This document shows, one piece after another, positions 1 to 8,480 of a stretch of 64,000 nucleotides of DNA. Each line of letters opens with the position of its first letter. Position 1 is the first letter of the stretch. Origin of the DNA: Caccoplasma sp905210875 (GTDB lineage: Bacteria > Bacteroidota > Bacteroidia > Bacteroidales > UBA11471); contig OZ007034.1 in the NCBI GenBank assembly GCA_963931635.1, positions 2,666,001-2,730,000 of the forward strand, read 5' to 3'. A program made the position numbers and the translations under genes. Below the pieces are notes generated by a model that made no database searches, was not told the origin of the DNA, and worked only from the letters and a program-made list of their open reading frames with translations.

Positions 1-2100
1 ATAGAACGGCGAATAGCCATAATAGATGGTATCGGAATAGCGCAACTCGCGACCGAGATAGAGCGTCGTCAGGGGATTGTCATAAAAGAGAGAACGGCCC
101 ACTCCTGATGGCTCATACAGATTATATCCCACGATAAGCGGACGGGAACCGTCCTGAAATATGATATGTACCAGCGCACTGCACCCTTGAAAAACCCGAT
201 TTCCAATGGTCTCAACATTTCCGCCCACCACAACGACTTCGAGCCGGGTACAGTTGCGGAACAAATCATCGGGAACTCGCCCCACAAGAGGTCCCACATC
301 AACGCGCTTTAAGGTCATTACACCAGCAAATGGGGCTATACCATAGGCTTCGCCAGATAGATATTGCAAATCGCGTCCCAAATAGAGTGTTTCAACAGGG
401 GTGTCACAAAAAAGATTTTTTCCGCCTGCCTCAGAGAAGAGACTGTATCCCAGCAATAAAGGTTCTGTGCCATCTTTAAATTCCACCCGTTTCAATGCCG
501 TACAGTCAGACAGAGCCGCATTCCCTATCTCCAATACTGATCCGGGAATAGATAGTTCACTGATAGCACTGCACCCGTAAAACAGATTGGATGGTAAAAT
601 ATGAACATAATCACTCAGTGTGACCGACGAGAGGTGTGTCTGCTGATAAAAAGGCGAATAGCCATAGAAACTGCTCATGTTATACGACAAGGTGCGTCCC
701 AAGTAGAGCGTTTGCAACCGAGAATCGGAGAAAAGCGATTCGCCTATTCCGTCGGAAGAGAACTTGTTATATCCCACGTATAAGGGCAATTCCCCATCAC
801 GGAACACCACGTCGGTGAGTGCCTCACACTCCCGGAACACATAGTTGCCAATAAACTCGACCGAACCACCAACGGTGATACGTGTCAAAGAACGACAACC
901 GAAGAAGAGACGGTCGCCCAGTGAGACAACCGTTTCGCCCACCACAACCGTATGCAGCGCCGTACGGTCGTAGAAGGGGGCATAACCGTCGAAATAACTG
1001 GTCGAATAGTCGAGCGTGCGCCCCAGATACAAAGTCTCGATGGGGCAATCGTAGAACAGTGCTTCGCCTTTACTCGATGTTGTATGCCGGTTTACCCCCA
1101 GCAGCAAAGGCGCCTCAGCATCTTTGAAATAAAGTTCGCGCAGTGAAGTACAGCCAGAGAAGGCATAATCGCCGATACGTTCGACCCGGCTTCCCACCGT
1201 AAACGACACGATATTACTGCACCCCTGAAAGGCCGAAGCGGGAATCGCCTTTGCCGCCTCGCCCACCGTAACCATGCTCAGGCTCGCCTTCTGAAAAAAC
1301 GGATTATAGAGATGCCCCACACTCTCGGGATATTTCAAGTCGCGCCCCAAATAGAGTATTTCGAGCGGAGCATCGGAGAAAAGATTCTTTCCCGTACCGT
1401 TCGTCCCGATAGCAAGGGGTGCATCGCCCTCTTTTATCACCAGTTCACGCAATGACTTACAGCCGTAAAAAGCATAGTTTCCGATGGCAGAGAGCTTACC
1501 GCCAAGGGTTATCGACGTTAAATCCTCACAACCGTAGAAAGCCCGGTTTTCCAACCGTCGTACGCCATCGCCGACGATGACCAGCGAGAGATGCTTCTTT
1601 TTGTAAAATGGCGAATAGCCGTAGAAGAATCCGCCTTCATACTGCAACTCCCTACCGAGATAAAGAGTTTCGAGCGGACAATCGTTGAAGATGGCCTGTC
1701 CGGCCGCAATGCCTTGATAACTGTTGCAGCCCACACGAAGCGGTTTGTCACCATCTTCCAACACCAAATATTTGAGGGCGGAACAAGCAAAAAAGGCCGA
1801 ATCTCCGATTTCAACCACTGAGGCCGGTACTGTAAGCGAGGTGAGCGACTCACAGCCCATGAAAGCCCGTTTGGCTATCGACGATACCCGATAACTCTTA
1901 CCCTCATAAGAGACAGTGGCAGGAATCATCATTTCGTCCCGATAATCGCCAGCCGACGGTGGTGCAACCACCTCCGCAACCGACATATGGGACCTGCTTT
2001 TCAAGGCATAATATATTCCGTTGCTTTTGAAATCATAAGCCCATGCAATCCCTATCGTAAAGACAAAAAAGAAAAGGAGGGAAAAGATATTTCTTATCAT
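1..2100 (-). CDS. BspA-like leucine-rich-repeat surface protein (C-terminus cut by window edge)
   Basis: The reading frame opens at an ATG at 2100 and runs without a stop off the left edge, giving at least 700 residues. Residues 1-20 form a signal peptide ending near IAWA-Y. The rest is made of LRR_5 (BspA/Treponema pallidum type) units with the AF-x-GC-x-SLT pattern. A longer unit of about 107 residues repeats six times, each carrying an LYLGR-x-L-x-Y segment and a following GYxPFY segment. Such proteins are exported and often take part in adhesion or binding; nothing here shows a specific ligand. A C-terminal sorting or anchoring region would lie beyond the window. Family assignment is secure, function is not. 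Confidence 0.85.
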   Translation of the reverse strand, partial: MIRNIFSLLFFFVFTIGIAWAYDFKSNGIYYALKSRSHMSVAEVVAPPSAGDYRDEMMIPATVSYEGKSYRVSSIAKRAFMGCESLTSLTVPASVVEIGDSAFFACSALKYLVLEDGDKPLRVGCNSYQGIAAGQAIFNDCPLETLYLGRELQYEGGFFYGYSPFYKKKHLSLVIVGDGVRRLENRAFYGCEDLTSITLGGKLSAIGNYAFYGCKSLRELVIKEGDAPLAIGTNGTGKNLFSDAPLEILYLGRDLKYPESVGHLYNPFFQKASLSMVTVGEAAKAIPASAFQGCSNIVSFTVGSRVERIGDYAFSGCTSLRELYFKDAEAPLLLGVNRHTTSSKGEALFYDCPIETLYLGRTLDYSTSYFDGYAPFYDRTALHTVVVGETVVSLGDRLFFGCRSLTRITVGGSVEFIGNYVFRECEALTDVVFRDGELPLYVGYNKFSSDGIGESLFSDSRLQTLYLGRTLSYNMSSFYGYSPFYQQTHLSSVTLSDYVHILPSNLFYGCSAISELSIPGSVLEIGNAALSDCTALKRVEFKDGTEPLLLGYSLFSEAGGKNLFCDTPVETLYLGRDLQYLSGEAYGIAPFAGVMTLKRVDVGPLVGRVPDDLFRNCTRLEVVVVGGNVETIGNRVFQGCSALVHIIFQDGSRPLIVGYNLYEPSGVGRSLFYDNPLTTLYLGRELRYSDTIYYGYSPFY

Positions 2101-2200
2101 ATTCTATCGGCCTAAACAATTCTTATAACAAAGACCGGCATAAGCAAGATATGGGGAAAGATATTCCCCGAATATCGACCGTACCGACTTTTCTCTTATG

Positions 2201-2208
2201 CAAAGATA
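2201..2208 (-). promoter_or_regulatory. Possible -7 element upstream of the LRR gene
   Basis: On the minus strand this reads TATCTTTG, a match to the Bacteroidota -7 consensus TAnnTTTG, about 100 bases before the LRR gene start. I see no TTTG -33 box at the expected spacing, so support is limited. Confidence 0.35.
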
Positions 2209-2346
2209 CAGAAGATATTGCACTACACCTCTCCCATTCAGATTTTTTAAAGAGGAATTCAGCCGCCGGCTCTATTATGCCGCAACCCCATGGAAACAGT
2301 CATTTTCGGCAGGTTTGATGTGGGAAACATCAATATCGTTAACCGT

Positions 2347-3566
2347 TTATCGACCCGTGTGAATGTAGGTAATAGCACGCTCGAGCTGAGTATCGATACC
2401 TTGCCGGAGTATCTCCTCGTCGTACAATACCTCAATAACGGGCATAATACCTTTTCCCTCGTATATCTGTCCATCAAGAGACTTCGTCGCCGTATTAGTC
2501 GTATAACACATCAAAACATTATTTTCGAAATATCCACTGTATGTTAATTCGAAAGCTCCATTAGAAGGCTTAATTAACCCCATGCCACCGAAAGTACGTT
2601 CGCCGATAAAGCATGCGGCATTTCTTTGACTACCAGCGTAGTCATCTCACACATACTTATACTGTTCATATCGGCCAACACAACTACCGGGACATCGAGT
2701 AGGCGACGACTCTCTTCTTTCAGCAGCGTAGCAGGTATCCACGGGCTAAAATCTAGGCGACCAATACCACTTTTTGTTCGGCTGTAGGCAAATATCATAT
2801 CTTCCTTTATGAGCTTGCCCAATATCAAAGGCAAATCATCAACGTAACCGCCGCCATTGTCACGCACATCGATAATCACACCTTTTACATCGGGATAAGT
2901 ATCGAGTAAAGCATAGTATGTATCCAACACCTTTGTAACGTCGTTTTCGGTATCTATATATCCCGTAAATAAAAAATGATTAAACCATAATCTGATGATA
3001 TCTCCGTCAATAATCTCTGTGCCACAACAAAAATCATCATCTTGTCGAGTCCACAGCTCATGACTTAAACGACCATCGGCTTTGAGTTTTTCCATGACAG
3101 TGGTAATACGATAATTATTCAATGCTCCACGAGGGTGATAACCGTCACGACTGCTAACCTCATCGTCCCCAGGAGTAATAACATATTGACCTTCGGGCAA
3201 TGACACCTGCACGGTCATGTGATGGTCTATCATATGAGACAGCAAAGTTTTCAACATTTTTAAGCCAACAACGTTGGCCTCATGATTTTCAAAACCAACC
3301 GTTGCCGTGGCCAAGCTGTCAAATCGAGGCTTGTAAACACTGTATACATCATCCCAATCGGTCGGATCGATATCCCAAAACACATAATTATAATTCAACC
3401 CACTCCATAACGACTCGAATAATTGAGGCCAGTTGTATATGTAAAAGTCGGTACGTGGATTCTGCATATTGGGCATCTCCTCGCGACAGGCACTAAAAAG
3501 GCCCATCAATCCACACAGGATAACAATTGTTGTTCTGATGTTCGTTTTCATCGCATTTCTTTTCAT
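2347..3566 (-). pseudogene. S41-family peptidase lipoprotein, disrupted by a single-base frameshift
   Basis: The first 330 codons (from 3566) encode a lipoprotein-type N-terminus (LMGLFSAC lipobox) and an S41 (C-terminal-processing-peptidase-like) core with the conserved VIIDVRDNGGG and NSISMCE segments, the latter holding the likely catalytic serine. Translation then drifts into unrelated residues and stops at 2574. The neighbouring frame carries on the family sequence with GERTFGGMGLI and ends at 2347. Restoring one T in the T-run near 2605-2612 would give MPHAFIGERTFGG, so one deleted base explains the break. The start overlaps the stop of the upstream barrel gene by ATGA, so the two are translationally coupled. 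It may be a true pseudogene or a sequencing error. Confidence 0.8.
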
Positions 3567-4306
3567 TTATTGTTTTTACCCAACGTAAAAAGCACACCGG
3601 CCTGAATGGTCAACGTATTGTGATACCGAGGTACAAGAGCTATCATATATCGTTTTTGCTGATCGGTAAGCGCATAATAATAACGGGCCTCGGCCAACAT
3701 TTCTATATGTGGAAAGAGTTGCCAACTAATTCCAACACCAGCCAAAGCACCAGCGTCGAAACGATTGTCTCGACGCGTATCAAACACATATTTTTCGTTG
3801 TAACTCCATAGATAATATATATCCGATATGTCCGTTACGGCTCCATCATTGTCCATACCAGTGGGCATCCAAACGAATGTTGTTCCTTTTCTATGAGAAG
3901 ACAACCATGCACCCAAATACATTCCGGCATTGAGAAAACCCCACAATCGTTCTCCGCCAAAAGAAAAATGAGCATAAACCGGAAAATCAAGGTAATGGCC
4001 TGAGATGTCTTCTCCCAAGGCATGGTAAAAACCCGAACGTTCTTTCTTATAATTCTTCTGCATATAGGCCACGTCTATTCCCACAGCCAGCCACGAATTG
4101 AAGTGATATTGTACCGGTACAGAAAAAGACATGCCTCCATCGGGATTATATCGAAGGTCATAAAAATATCCGGTTTCTGTGGTGATACTGTTATGTGTCC
4201 ACCCTCCCGTAAAGCCTACTTTCCATTGAGCCGATACATGACAAAAGCCCGGCCAGGAAAATATGCCGACAAGACAAGTAATTATCCATTTTCTATAAGA
4301 ATTCAT
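3563..4306 (-). CDS. Outer membrane beta-barrel protein
   Basis: A 247-residue protein with a signal peptide (residues 1-26, cleavage near VSA-Q) followed by alternating hydrophobic and aromatic strands such as WKVGFTGGW, VGIDVAYMQK and LAEARYYYAL. This is the pattern of the small PorT/OMP_b-brl family of Bacteroidota outer-membrane barrels. It ends with a hydrophobic strand (TLTIQAGVLFTLG), as barrels inserted by BamA do. It is first in a two-gene unit; its TGA overlaps the ATG of the S41 peptidase by four bases. The pairing suggests a barrel and a partner periplasmic lipoprotein, but no substrate can be named. Confidence 0.75.
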   Translation of the reverse strand: MNSYRKWIITCLVGIFSWPGFCHVSAQWKVGFTGGWTHNSITTETGYFYDLRYNPDGGMSFSVPVQYHFNSWLAVGIDVAYMQKNYKKERSGFYHALGEDISGHYLDFPVYAHFSFGGERLWGFLNAGMYLGAWLSSHRKGTTFVWMPTGMDNDGAVTDISDIYYLWSYNEKYVFDTRRDNRFDAGALAGVGISWQLFPHIEMLAEARYYYALTDQQKRYMIALVPRYHNTLTIQAGVLFTLGKNNK

Positions 4307-4382
4307 ATTCCAGCCAATTTAATTATGCAGCAAAAATAACAATTCCCCGGCAAAGGAATCTTATTCACTCTATTGGAAAATA

Positions 4383-4422
4383 AAGCAGTGTCGGTAATCA
4401 TTAATGATTACCGACACTGCTT
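4383..4422 (-). terminator. Perfect 40-base palindrome just after tRNA-Ser
   Basis: Both arms of 20 bases are exact complements, centred at 4402/4403, and begin two bases after the tRNA 3' end. On the minus strand the stem is followed by TATTTT. It most likely ends tRNA transcription and, being symmetrical, could also act on transcripts from the other side. Confidence 0.65.
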
Positions 4423-4423
4423 G

Positions 4424-4511
4424 CGGAGTGAGGGGGATTCGAACCCCCGAACCGGTTTTGCCGATTACACGCTTTCCAGGCGTGCCTCTTCAACCACTCG
4501 AGCATCACTCC
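4424..4511 (-). tRNA. tRNA-Ser (anticodon GGA)
   Basis: On the minus strand the 88-base sequence folds as a class II tRNA. The acceptor stem GGAGTGA pairs with TCACTCC, the discriminator base is G, the anticodon arm CACGC-CTGGAAA-GCGTG gives anticodon GGA, there is a long variable arm, and the T arm GGGGGTTCGAATCCCCC is canonical. CCA is not encoded and must be added afterwards. A TATATTTG -7 element lies 24 bases upstream. Confidence 0.95.
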
Positions 4512-4535
4512 AAAGTGGTTTTTCAAAATCGAGTG

Positions 4536-4543
4536 CAAATATA
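4536..4543 (-). promoter_or_regulatory. -7 promoter element for tRNA-Ser
   Basis: The minus strand reads TATATTTG, an exact TAnnTTTG match, 24 bases before the mature tRNA. No clear -33 TTTG is present at 19-21 bases. Confidence 0.4.
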
Positions 4544-4658
4544 GCGAAATTCTTTTTATTTCCGCTTTGTTTGCCAATTTTTTATTGGCAATATCCGCCA
4601 AAAAAGAATCGACGACCGTCGTGCCGATGTTTTCGTCCCACTGCCGCGCGGATTGGCA

Positions 4659-5186
4659 TCAGAGGTCGAGTAATCCCTCGGGCACATGCATCATCAGCTT
4701 CTTTGCCTCTTCATCGACCGAGACAACCCAATCGTCGATGGCCGGGACAAGCAACTCGCCTCCTCCTTCACGCTCCACGACAAAGAGCACATTAGCGGTC
4801 GACATATCAACATCAACGATATGTCCCAACAAGCCTTTCTCGGTATCGTATATCGCAAAATGGAGGAAGAAATCGCCCGGAACCGACCTCTCTCCATCAG
4901 CGTCGTTTTCGATGTAGGCCTTGGGATAATATATGTCGCGGTTGACAAACTCCCGTGCATCGTCTTCGCTGTCGACATCTTCGAGCTTTATGAGCGCGGC
5001 TGTATCACTACGGAAGCGATATTCTTCAATAAAGAACGGCACAAAAATTCCGTCGATTTCACACACGATATAGGGCGATGAGCATCGGTCGAAGATGTCA
5101 TCGGTAAATGTAAATGCCAACTCACCCTGCACACCGTGAGGCTTGTTGAAGGTTCCTATTTTTATCAATTCGTCGCGGCTTATCAT
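4659..5186 (-). CDS. rimM: 16S rRNA processing protein RimM
   Basis: A 175-residue protein of normal RimM length. The N-terminal RimM domain (IGTFNKPHGVQGEL at residues 11-24) is followed by a PRC-barrel domain (residues about 95-170) with the LLVPAIDDWV segment typical of the C-terminus. RimM binds ribosomal protein S19 and assists maturation of the 30S subunit head. It starts 7 bases after the murA stop, so the two are co-transcribed. Assignment is firm. Confidence 0.93.
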   Translation of the reverse strand: MISRDELIKIGTFNKPHGVQGELAFTFTDDIFDRCSSPYIVCEIDGIFVPFFIEEYRFRSDTAALIKLEDVDSEDDAREFVNRDIYYPKAYIENDADGERSVPGDFFLHFAIYDTEKGLLGHIVDVDMSTANVLFVVEREGGGELLVPAIDDWVVSVDEEAKKLMMHVPEGLLDL

Positions 5187-5193
5187 CTTCTTC

Positions 5194-6501
5194 TCAGGAC
5201 TGACGGGTAATAGAGGCTCCGATGGCGTTCAACCGCTGGTCAATGTGCTGGTATCCTCGGTCGATCTGGTCGATGTTGTGTATGGTGCTGATGCCTTCGG
5301 CCGACATGGCGGCGATGAGCAGGGCTATTCCTGCGCGTATGTCGGGCGAAACCATGGAAGCGGCACGCAAAGGATAGGCCTTGGCCTGACCTATAACAGC
5401 TGCCCTGTGGGGATCGCACAAAATAATCTGCGCTCCCATGTCGATGAGTTTGTCGACAAAGAAGAGGCGACTCTCAAACATCTTCTGGTGTATCAACACG
5501 CTGCCCTTAGCCTGCGTAGCCACCACCAGAAAGACACTGAGCAGGTCGGGGGTAAGTCCGGGCCAAGGCGCATCGGCAAAGGTCATGATGGAACCATCAA
5601 TAAAGGTTTCTATCTCATAACTGTCTTGCTGGGGAACATACAAATCGTCGCCCTCCTGCTCGACACGAACACCGAGCCGGCGAAAACTGTCGGGTATAAT
5701 ACCAAGATCTTTGACCGATACATTCTTAATCCGTATATCAGAAGCGGTCATGGCTGCCATTCCTATAAAGGAACCTATCTCAATCATATCGGGCAAGATG
5801 GTATGTCGACAGCCTCCGAGCGAGTCGACGCCCTCTATTTCGAGGAGATTGGAACCAATACCTGTGATATGGGCCCCCATGGCATTGAGCATTTTGGAGA
5901 GTTGTTGCAGGTAGGGCTCGCAAGCGGCGTTGTAAATGGTGGTCTTTCCTTTGGCCAAAACAGCGGCCATGAGGATATTGGCCGTTCCGGTTACCGATGC
6001 CTCGTCGAGCAACATGTAAGTACCGGTCAGTTGCTTGGCCGATATTTCATAAATTTGTTTTTCGGGAACATAAGAAAATTCTGCGCCTAACTTCTGTATG
6101 CCCAGAAAATGGGTATCCAGCCTGCGACGACCTATCTTGTCGCCGCCGGGTTTGGCAATCACGGCCTTTCCAAAACGGGCTATCAGCGGGCCAACAATCA
6201 TTACCGACCCACGCAACGATGCACTCTGTTTCAGGAACTGCGGAGTTTGGAGATAATCCAGGTCGATGTGCTCGGCCTTGAAACGGTATGCCCCCTCTCC
6301 TATCTTTGTCGTCTCCACGCCCAAATCGCGCAACAGTTGTATGAGATTATTGACATCGAGAATGTCGGGCAGGTTATAAACTTCTACGGGCTCAGGGGTG
6401 AGCAACGTAGCACACAATATCTGCAAAGCCTCGTTTTTAGCGCCTTGCGGTATCAACTCGCCGTGCATGCGACGGCCGCCTTCTATAACGAATGATGCCA
6501 T
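5194..6501 (-). CDS. murA: UDP-N-acetylglucosamine 1-carboxyvinyltransferase (MurA), Asp-type active site
   Basis: MurA adds enolpyruvate from PEP to UDP-GlcNAc, the first committed step of peptidoglycan synthesis. The ATG at 6501 (MASFVIEGG) is chosen because it matches family N-termini and puts the substrate-binding lysine at residue 22 (GAKNEAL); the in-frame extension to 6528 has no support. The mobile-loop motif reads PGGDKIGRR, with Asp at about residue 121 where E. coli has Cys115. The catalytic Asp near DAPWPGLTPD is present. An Asp at the loop position is known from naturally fosfomycin-insensitive MurA enzymes such as that of Mycobacterium tuberculosis. The 435-residue length is normal. 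It lies between DUF4290 and rimM in one run. Confidence 0.95.
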   Translation of the reverse strand: MASFVIEGGRRMHGELIPQGAKNEALQILCATLLTPEPVEVYNLPDILDVNNLIQLLRDLGVETTKIGEGAYRFKAEHIDLDYLQTPQFLKQSASLRGSVMIVGPLIARFGKAVIAKPGGDKIGRRRLDTHFLGIQKLGAEFSYVPEKQIYEISAKQLTGTYMLLDEASVTGTANILMAAVLAKGKTTIYNAACEPYLQQLSKMLNAMGAHITGIGSNLLEIEGVDSLGGCRHTILPDMIEIGSFIGMAAMTASDIRIKNVSVKDLGIIPDSFRRLGVRVEQEGDDLYVPQQDSYEIETFIDGSIMTFADAPWPGLTPDLLSVFLVVATQAKGSVLIHQKMFESRLFFVDKLIDMGAQIILCDPHRAAVIGQAKAYPLRAASMVSPDIRAGIALLIAAMSAEGISTIHNIDQIDRGYQHIDQRLNAIGASITRQS

Positions 6502-6537
6502 GAAAAAGAATTTTCGGTTAATATACAAAAAAAGCGG

Positions 6538-7152
6538 TTATCGACCCGCTTTTTTCCCGTTATTTTTATTTTTCCGTGGCGTATTTTCTTTTGGCACTTC
6601 TTTCAGATGAAGTTGTTCGAGCGTCAAAGGAACTTCATTGTGGGTATATTCAAGAATGTCTTTCAATATCTTCTCGTCGTCTACGGCTTCTTTGTTCCAT
6701 GCCGTAAGCGATTTTTTCATGTGGTTGGCCAGGTAGACAATCAACTGATCTTTTTCTTCCCCCTCGGGCATCTCCTGCCACTTTTGCAGCATCAGTTCAA
6801 GCAGTTTACCGTAATGGCGATAACGCATATGGGAATTGGTATACGGCACATTCTCTGGCTTGTCATGCAGTTTTTCCTTACGTATGACTTCATAAGGATA
6901 GTCGATATCGAGTTTGAAATCGGACATAATGGCCAAGTGATCCCACAACTTATGCTTGAAGTCATCGATGTCGCGCAAATGGGGAAAAAGATTTCCCATA
7001 ATATTTACTATGGCATTGGCACAACGGGTACGTTCGTCGCGATCTTCGAGAGTCATGCAGTACTCTATCATGCGATGCACATTGCGACCGTATTCGGGAA
7101 GGACCAGTTTCTTTTTCTGGGTATTATAGGCAAGCAAATCTTCTTGTTCCAT
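6538..7152 (-). CDS. DUF4290 domain-containing protein
   Basis: A 204-residue cytoplasmic protein matching the Bacteroidota-specific DUF4290 family. It opens with YNTQKKKLVLPEYGRNVH and contains the conserved HKLWDHLAIMSDF segment. The C-terminal 20 residues are lysine- and arginine-rich (PRKNKNNGKKAGR), which suggests nucleic-acid or ribosome contact but proves nothing. It sits directly upstream of murA, and its start is 9 bases after the tsaB stop, so it belongs to the same transcription unit. Function is unknown. Confidence 0.85.
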   Translation of the reverse strand: MEQEDLLAYNTQKKKLVLPEYGRNVHRMIEYCMTLEDRDERTRCANAIVNIMGNLFPHLRDIDDFKHKLWDHLAIMSDFKLDIDYPYEVIRKEKLHDKPENVPYTNSHMRYRHYGKLLELMLQKWQEMPEGEEKDQLIVYLANHMKKSLTAWNKEAVDDEKILKDILEYTHNEVPLTLEQLHLKEVPKENTPRKNKNNGKKAGR

Positions 7153-7161
7153 GGAAAGATT

Positions 7162-7863
7162 TTATTCGTTGGAAAGAACTTTATTTTTGGGTTTAGTGGC
7201 GACAAACTCTTTGAGATAGAACGGTTCGAAATAGGCCACATTTTCAAACTGTGAACGGCGGAATGCCATCTCGGAAAGTGCCAGCATATCGGCTGCCAAG
7301 GGGTGCACATCGGCGATGAAGTGGGCTTGAGGCGAAGTTATCACCTCCCGGCATTTCTCGGCACCGTTGCCAAAAAACAGAACAGGCCGCTCAGCCAGAA
7401 TGTCGGCGTATGAATCGGCATCGATAATTTCGGCCGAAATCGGCTTGACAAGGTTCAGAGCCCTATCGTATACAGCCGAATAGACCTCCATGCGACGGGC
7501 ATCTATCATGGGGCACAACAAGGCATTCTCGTCGATATTTTTCTTGAACATGACGGCACACGCCATCACGGCCAGCGTATCGACAGCAATAAGAGGCACA
7601 TCGAGTCCGAAGCATAGGCCCTTGGCCTCGGAAACACCTATGCGAAGTCCGGTATAAGAACCGGGACCTCGGCTCACGGCGACGGCATCAATAGTCAAAT
7701 GCTTACTTTTCGCAGTTGAAAGAGCCTCCTGTACGTACCCTCCCAGCGACGAGGCATGCGACATACTCTTGTAATTTTCCCGATTGAAAACGACCTCTCC
7801 GTCGCACGTCAAAGCGGTAGAGCAGACATCGGTTGATGTTTCTATGTTAAGTATTACCGGCAT
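7162..7863 (-). CDS. tsaB: tRNA threonylcarbamoyladenosine biosynthesis protein TsaB
   Basis: A 233-residue ASKHA-fold protein with the N-terminal ILNIETSTDVCS motif and the family signature VSRGPGSYTGLRIG. TsaB partners TsaD and TsaE to place threonylcarbamoyl on A37 of tRNAs that read ANN codons. Like other bacterial TsaB proteins it lacks the full metal and nucleotide site of TsaD and is probably a scaffold. It is followed 9 bases later by the DUF4290 gene. Confidence 0.92.
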   Translation of the reverse strand: MPVILNIETSTDVCSTALTCDGEVVFNRENYKSMSHASSLGGYVQEALSTAKSKHLTIDAVAVSRGPGSYTGLRIGVSEAKGLCFGLDVPLIAVDTLAVMACAVMFKKNIDENALLCPMIDARRMEVYSAVYDRALNLVKPISAEIIDADSYADILAERPVLFFGNGAEKCREVITSPQAHFIADVHPLAADMLALSEMAFRRSQFENVAYFEPFYLKEFVATKPKNKVLSNE

Positions 7864-7923
7864 ATTTCTTTTTTGCTTTTCCCCACAAAAGTAGCCATTT
7901 TTTCCGATATGCGAAACGGCATC

Positions 7924-8466
7924 TTACAAAACATGTCGAAATGCGCCGAAGTTTTCGTTCTGCTCCCATTCCAGAAGGAATCTTTTGGCTTCGATACCTC
8001 CGGCATAGCCGGTAAGTGAATGGTCGGAACCGACAACACGGTGACAGGGAACGATGATGGAAAGAGCGTTAGCCCCGTTGGCATTGGCCACGGCACGTAC
8101 GGCCGAGGGCGCACCAATTGCGACGGCAAGTTCCTTATAAGAGACTGTCTGCCCATAGGGTATATCGAGCAAAGCCTGCCACACAGATTTTTGGAAATCG
8201 GTACCTATAAATTGCAGCGGAAGGTCAAATCGGGTGCGTCGTCGGGCAAAATAGTCGTCGAGCTGGCGGGCAGCCTCGTCGGTTACTTCGGTGGTACCCG
8301 TCCGGCTCTCCACTCCATAGAAAGCACGAAGTCGAGCCATAACCCGGCCGGGGTGGCGCTCCAGCACCCAGTTGCACAGGCACAACTTGCCGCGACAGGC
8401 ACCCAGCAACAAACTACCGCAGGGAGCCTGATAGGGCTGTATCCATATCTCGTCTCTTATTGTCAT
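7924..8466 (-). CDS. Methylated-DNA–protein-cysteine methyltransferase (Ogt type)
   Basis: A 180-residue single-domain alkyltransferase. It carries the active-site motif IIVPCHRVVG with the acceptor cysteine, preceded by the helix-turn-helix segment SAVRAVANANG that inserts into the DNA minor groove. It takes methyl groups from O6-methylguanine in a suicide reaction. There is no Ada-type AraC domain, so it is a repair enzyme only. It lies 14 bases after the sulfatase-maturase gene on the same strand, and probably shares its transcript or has a weak internal promoter. Confidence 0.9.
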   Translation of the reverse strand: MTIRDEIWIQPYQAPCGSLLLGACRGKLCLCNWVLERHPGRVMARLRAFYGVESRTGTTEVTDEAARQLDDYFARRRTRFDLPLQFIGTDFQKSVWQALLDIPYGQTVSYKELAVAIGAPSAVRAVANANGANALSIIVPCHRVVGSDHSLTGYAGGIEAKRFLLEWEQNENFGAFRHVL

Positions 8467-8480
8467 CTTTACCCAAGGCT

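Noticed and set aside
5143..6090. 315-codon open frame on the plus strand opposite murA
   Set aside because: It is wholly antisense to a well-supported murA and its translation shows no family features.
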